In this document: in pieces, positions 25,146-26,845 of the stretch
Position numbering within the stretch: the first letter of the stretch is position 1
Layout: every line of letters starts with the position of its first letter
DNA from: JAZQNF01 sp045641505
GTDB lineage: Bacteria; Bacillota; Clostridia; Lachnospirales; Bianqueaceae
Assembly (NCBI GenBank): GCA_045641505.1
Contig: JAZUHB010000043.1
Coordinates: 1 to 26,845 of the forward strand
Direction of reading: 5' to 3'
Length of the DNA stretch: 26,845 bases
Program-made: the position numbers and the translations under genes
The notes under the pieces: generated by a model
Told to the model about the DNA's origin: nothing
What the model saw: the letters and a program-made list of their open reading frames with translations, nothing else
Databases searched by the model: none

Positions 25146-25174
25146 TTGACTTTGCCCCCCCGTTGTGGTATCAT
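25146..25174 (+). promoter_or_regulatory. Sigma-A promoter of the ECF-rpiB pair, immediately upstream of the start codon
   Basis: TTGACT (25146-25151), a 17-base spacer and TATCAT (25169-25174). Seven bases later comes ATG (25182). Normal start-site spacing puts the first transcribed base at about 25180-25182, so the message would be leaderless or nearly so. The spacer contains seven consecutive C (25155-25161). Confidence 0.75.
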
Positions 25175-25181
25175 TCCGGGT

Positions 25182-25721
25182 ATGAAATCAGATATGAATA
25201 ACCGTTCTTCTCTGACGGTCAGAGAGATCGCGCTGTTCGGCATGCTGGGCGCCCTGATGTTCATTTCGAAGATCGCGATGGATTTCCTCCCGAACATCCA
25301 TCTCATCGGAATGTTCACCATGCTCTTCACCGTTGTGTACCGGAAAAAGGGTCTGATCCCCCTGACGGTCTTCATCCTGATCGAAGGCATCTTCGCGGGC
25401 TTCTCCCTTTGGTGGATCCCGTACCTGTATATCTGGTATATCCTCTGGGGCGTCACGATGCTGCTTCCGAAAAGGCTCAGCGAAAAGAAATTCACGCTGG
25501 TCTATCCGTTGGTCTGCGCCGCTCACGGACTGCTCTACGGCACGCTCTACGCGCCGGCCCAGGCCCTGATGTTCGGACTGAACTTCAAACAGATGCTCGC
25601 CTGGATCGCCGCGGGGCTTCCCTTCGACGCGCTGCACGCCGCCGGGAACTTCGCCGCCGGTTTCCTGATCCTGCCTCTTGCCCGTCTACTCCGTAAACTC
25701 GAAAGGAATCCTCAATCATGA
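25182..25721 (+). CDS. ECF transporter S component (substrate unknown)
   Basis: A 179-residue, very hydrophobic protein with about five to six membrane helices (for example ALFGMLGALMFISKIAMDF, FILIEGIFAGFSLWW and YLYIWYILWGVTML). Size, helix pattern and the TVREIALFGMLGALMFI start resemble substrate-binding S components of energy-coupling-factor vitamin importers. These work with a shared EcfAAT module encoded elsewhere. No substrate signature is recognised. The start is uncertain: ATG at 25182 coincides with the predicted transcription start, and ATG at 25194 also lacks a ribosome site, so either start implies leaderless or weak initiation. The gene overlaps rpiB by four bases (ATGA) and is divergent from dnaG. 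Confidence 0.82.
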   Translation: MKSDMNNRSSLTVREIALFGMLGALMFISKIAMDFLPNIHLIGMFTMLFTVVYRKKGLIPLTVFILIEGIFAGFSLWWIPYLYIWYILWGVTMLLPKRLSEKKFTLVYPLVCAAHGLLYGTLYAPAQALMFGLNFKQMLAWIAAGLPFDALHAAGNFAAGFLILPLARLLRKLERNPQS

Positions 25722-26164
25722 AAATCGCGATCGGAAATGACCATGCCGGCTATGCCATGAAGCTGGAGATCAAGGCTTATCTGCAGGAAAAGGGCTACGA
25801 CGTGGTCGATTACGGCTGCTATTCCGATGCTCCCGCCGATTATCCCGTATACGGCAAGCGCGTCGCCGACGCCGTCGCGGGCGGCGAATGCGAGCTGGGC
25901 GTGCTGATCTGCGGCACCGGCATCGGCATCTCCCTCGCCGCGAACAAGGTGAAGGGCATCCGCGCCGCCGCGGTGAGCGATCCTCTTTCCGCCGAACTGT
26001 CCCGCCGTCACAACGACGCGAACATCGTCGCGATCGGTTCCCGCATCATCGGCATCTCGATGGCGGAATCCATCGTCGACGCCTTCCTGAACGCCAAATT
26101 CGAAGGCGGCCGCCACGAGCGCCGCGTGAAGCTTCTTTCCGAGATCGAGGAAGGAAAGCTGTAA
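25718..26164 (+). CDS. rpiB: Ribose 5-phosphate isomerase B
   Basis: A 148-residue RpiB/LacAB-family isomerase interconverting ribose 5-phosphate and ribulose 5-phosphate in the pentose phosphate pathway. The conserved N-terminal KIAIGNDHAGY carries His9. The active-site Cys65 is in LICGTGIGIS and His98 in SRRHNDANIV. Length and motifs match RpiB rather than LacA/LacB, which usually differ around the Cys loop; the galactose 6-phosphate isomerase role is a less likely alternative. ATG overlaps the ECF stop (ATGA) and AAAGGA is ten bases upstream. Transcription comes from the ECF promoter and ends at the palindrome beyond 26226. Confidence 0.94.
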   Translation: MKIAIGNDHAGYAMKLEIKAYLQEKGYDVVDYGCYSDAPADYPVYGKRVADAVAGGECELGVLICGTGIGISLAANKVKGIRAAAVSDPLSAELSRRHNDANIVAIGSRIIGISMAESIVDAFLNAKFEGGRHERRVKLLSEIEEGKL

Positions 26165-26189
26165 GTTTGCTACACCGGCAAAAACATGA

Positions 26190-26260
26190 CCCGTCCGCGA
26201 AGGGCGGGACTCAAAAAAACCACGAAAAAGACCTCTCCGCGGAGAGGTCTTTTGTTGTTG
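26190..26260 (+). terminator. Terminator of rpiB, shared with opposing addB
   Basis: A 28-bp perfect palindrome (26226-26253) with core GACCTCTCCG/CGGAGAGGTC, flanked by AAAA and TTTT so that either strand ends in a U-tract. A second, imperfect stem (26190-26196 with 26202-26208) lies just before it. It separates the two converging genes, 13 bp from the addB stop. Confidence 0.9.
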
Positions 26261-26266
26261 CTCCAC

Positions 26267-26845
26267 TTATCCGGCGGTGTCTTGCGCGGAATTTTCGATC
26301 CGTTCCCAGAAATCGGAAGCGTCAGGCAGAGTGCGCATCACGGCGCCGGGGAGCTTCTCATCGAAGCCGCAGACGCCGCGGAAGCCGCAGTAGGTGCAGC
26401 TGCCCTGGTCCTTCGAGGTCCGGATCGGCGAAGCGCCGATCTCGCCGGCGCAGATCTTCTCGGCCATGCCGCTCATCGTGCGGCGCGCGAACTCGCCCAG
26501 GGCCCGAAGCGACCGCTCGCCGACCTTGTCCTTGCAGAAATCCGGCCCGTTCTCCGCCTCCATGCGGACGCGGATTCCGTCCTCGTCCAGCATGACGCCG
26601 TCGAGGCGGGCCTCCTTCGCCTCCTCCGCGAAGAGATGATAATAGAAGAAGCCGGCCGGTTTCTTCTCCGCCGCGGGCGTTCCCGCGTCGAAGGAGCCGA
26701 GCGCCGTGTCCAGATAGACGGGCAGCTGCAGCTGCAGTCCCGCCAGCACCTGCGCCGGGTCGAAGCTTTGCTTGTCGCTGGACTTATAATCGACGACGCG
26801 CAGGTATTCCTTCCCGTTCTCGCGAAGCAGGTCGATGCGGTCGAT
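26267..26845 (-). CDS. addB: AddB, ATP-dependent nuclease subunit B, C-terminal end (partial)
   Basis: The last 192 residues of a gene whose start lies beyond the right edge. They carry a PD-(D/E)XK nuclease core: IDRIDLL at the window edge, VVDYKSSDKQSF with its catalytic Asp-x-Lys, and the downstream LAGLQLQLPVYL helix. They end with a CTYCGFRGVC cluster whose Cys-x2-Cys-x5-Cys spacing matches the three C-terminal iron-sulfur cysteines of Bacillus AddB. AddAB processes double-strand DNA ends for recombination repair. A Cas4-like or RecB-like nuclease is less likely given the LPG...DFWERI tail. The stop at 26267 is next to a bidirectional terminator. addA would normally follow addB, but the next genes here are rpiB and the ECF gene, on the opposite strand. 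Confidence 0.85.
   Translation of the reverse strand: MDRIDLLRENGKEYLRVVDYKSSDKQSFDPAQVLAGLQLQLPVYLDTALGSFDAGTPAAEKKPAGFFYYHLFAEEAKEARLDGVMLDEDGIRVRMEAENGPDFCKDKVGERSLRALGEFARRTMSGMAEKICAGEIGASPIRTSKDQGSCTYCGFRGVCGFDEKLPGAVMRTLPDASDFWERIENSAQDTAG

Overview
The window is chromosomal DNA from a high-GC Firmicute, most likely a Clostridia-class anaerobe. The main reasons are the dnaG-rpoD(sigA)-trmK-nif3 gene order, a pyrophosphate-type phosphofructokinase, a class B sortase, an ECF transporter S component, an AddB-type nuclease, and AGGAG ribosome sites with sigma-A promoters. Species cannot be named from the sequence. No tRNA, rRNA or CRISPR array was seen.

Layout. Positions 1-11702 are accessory. 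From the left edge to 3423 (minus strand) there is a long 5'-truncated open frame from a phage/plasmid-type large polyvalent protein, with a zincin motif and an ADP-ribosyltransferase-like end; it continues past the left edge. Next come two paralogous small membrane proteins (3424-3885, 4105-4575). They lie directly downstream of a very large secreted Rhs/YD-repeat protein (10673 to 4599), and look like immunity genes for its variable C-terminal tip. The Rhs frame is cut once, by an in-frame TAA at 8316-8318. The tip and the two small genes are visibly poorer in GC than the Rhs core. A 291-residue protein of unknown function (10827-11702) separates this island from an alpha-galactosidase gene.

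Positions 11736-15461 are carbohydrate metabolism. A GH36 alpha-galactosidase (minus) and a PPi-dependent phosphofructokinase (plus) diverge from a 161-bp region holding two back-to-back sigma-A promoters and a small inverted repeat. The kinase gene ends in a strong, probably bidirectional terminator.

Positions 15496-25011 hold eight minus-strand genes in one direction, read as dnaG, rpoD, trmK, nif3-like, a TGS/ThrRS-like-nucleoside kinase fusion, helD-like helicase, a 45-residue membrane peptide and srtB. Four consecutive genes overlap by 1-19 nt and the helicase and peptide are 9 nt apart, so an operon is likely. It places the primase and the housekeeping sigma factor upstream of an RNA-polymerase-recycling helicase and cell-envelope genes.

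Positions 25146-26253 carry an ECF S-component gene and rpiB, overlapping by 4 nt, driven by a near-consensus promoter so close to the start codon that the mRNA may be leaderless. A 28-bp perfect palindrome ends rpiB and probably also the opposing gene, the 3' end of addB, which leaves the window on the right.
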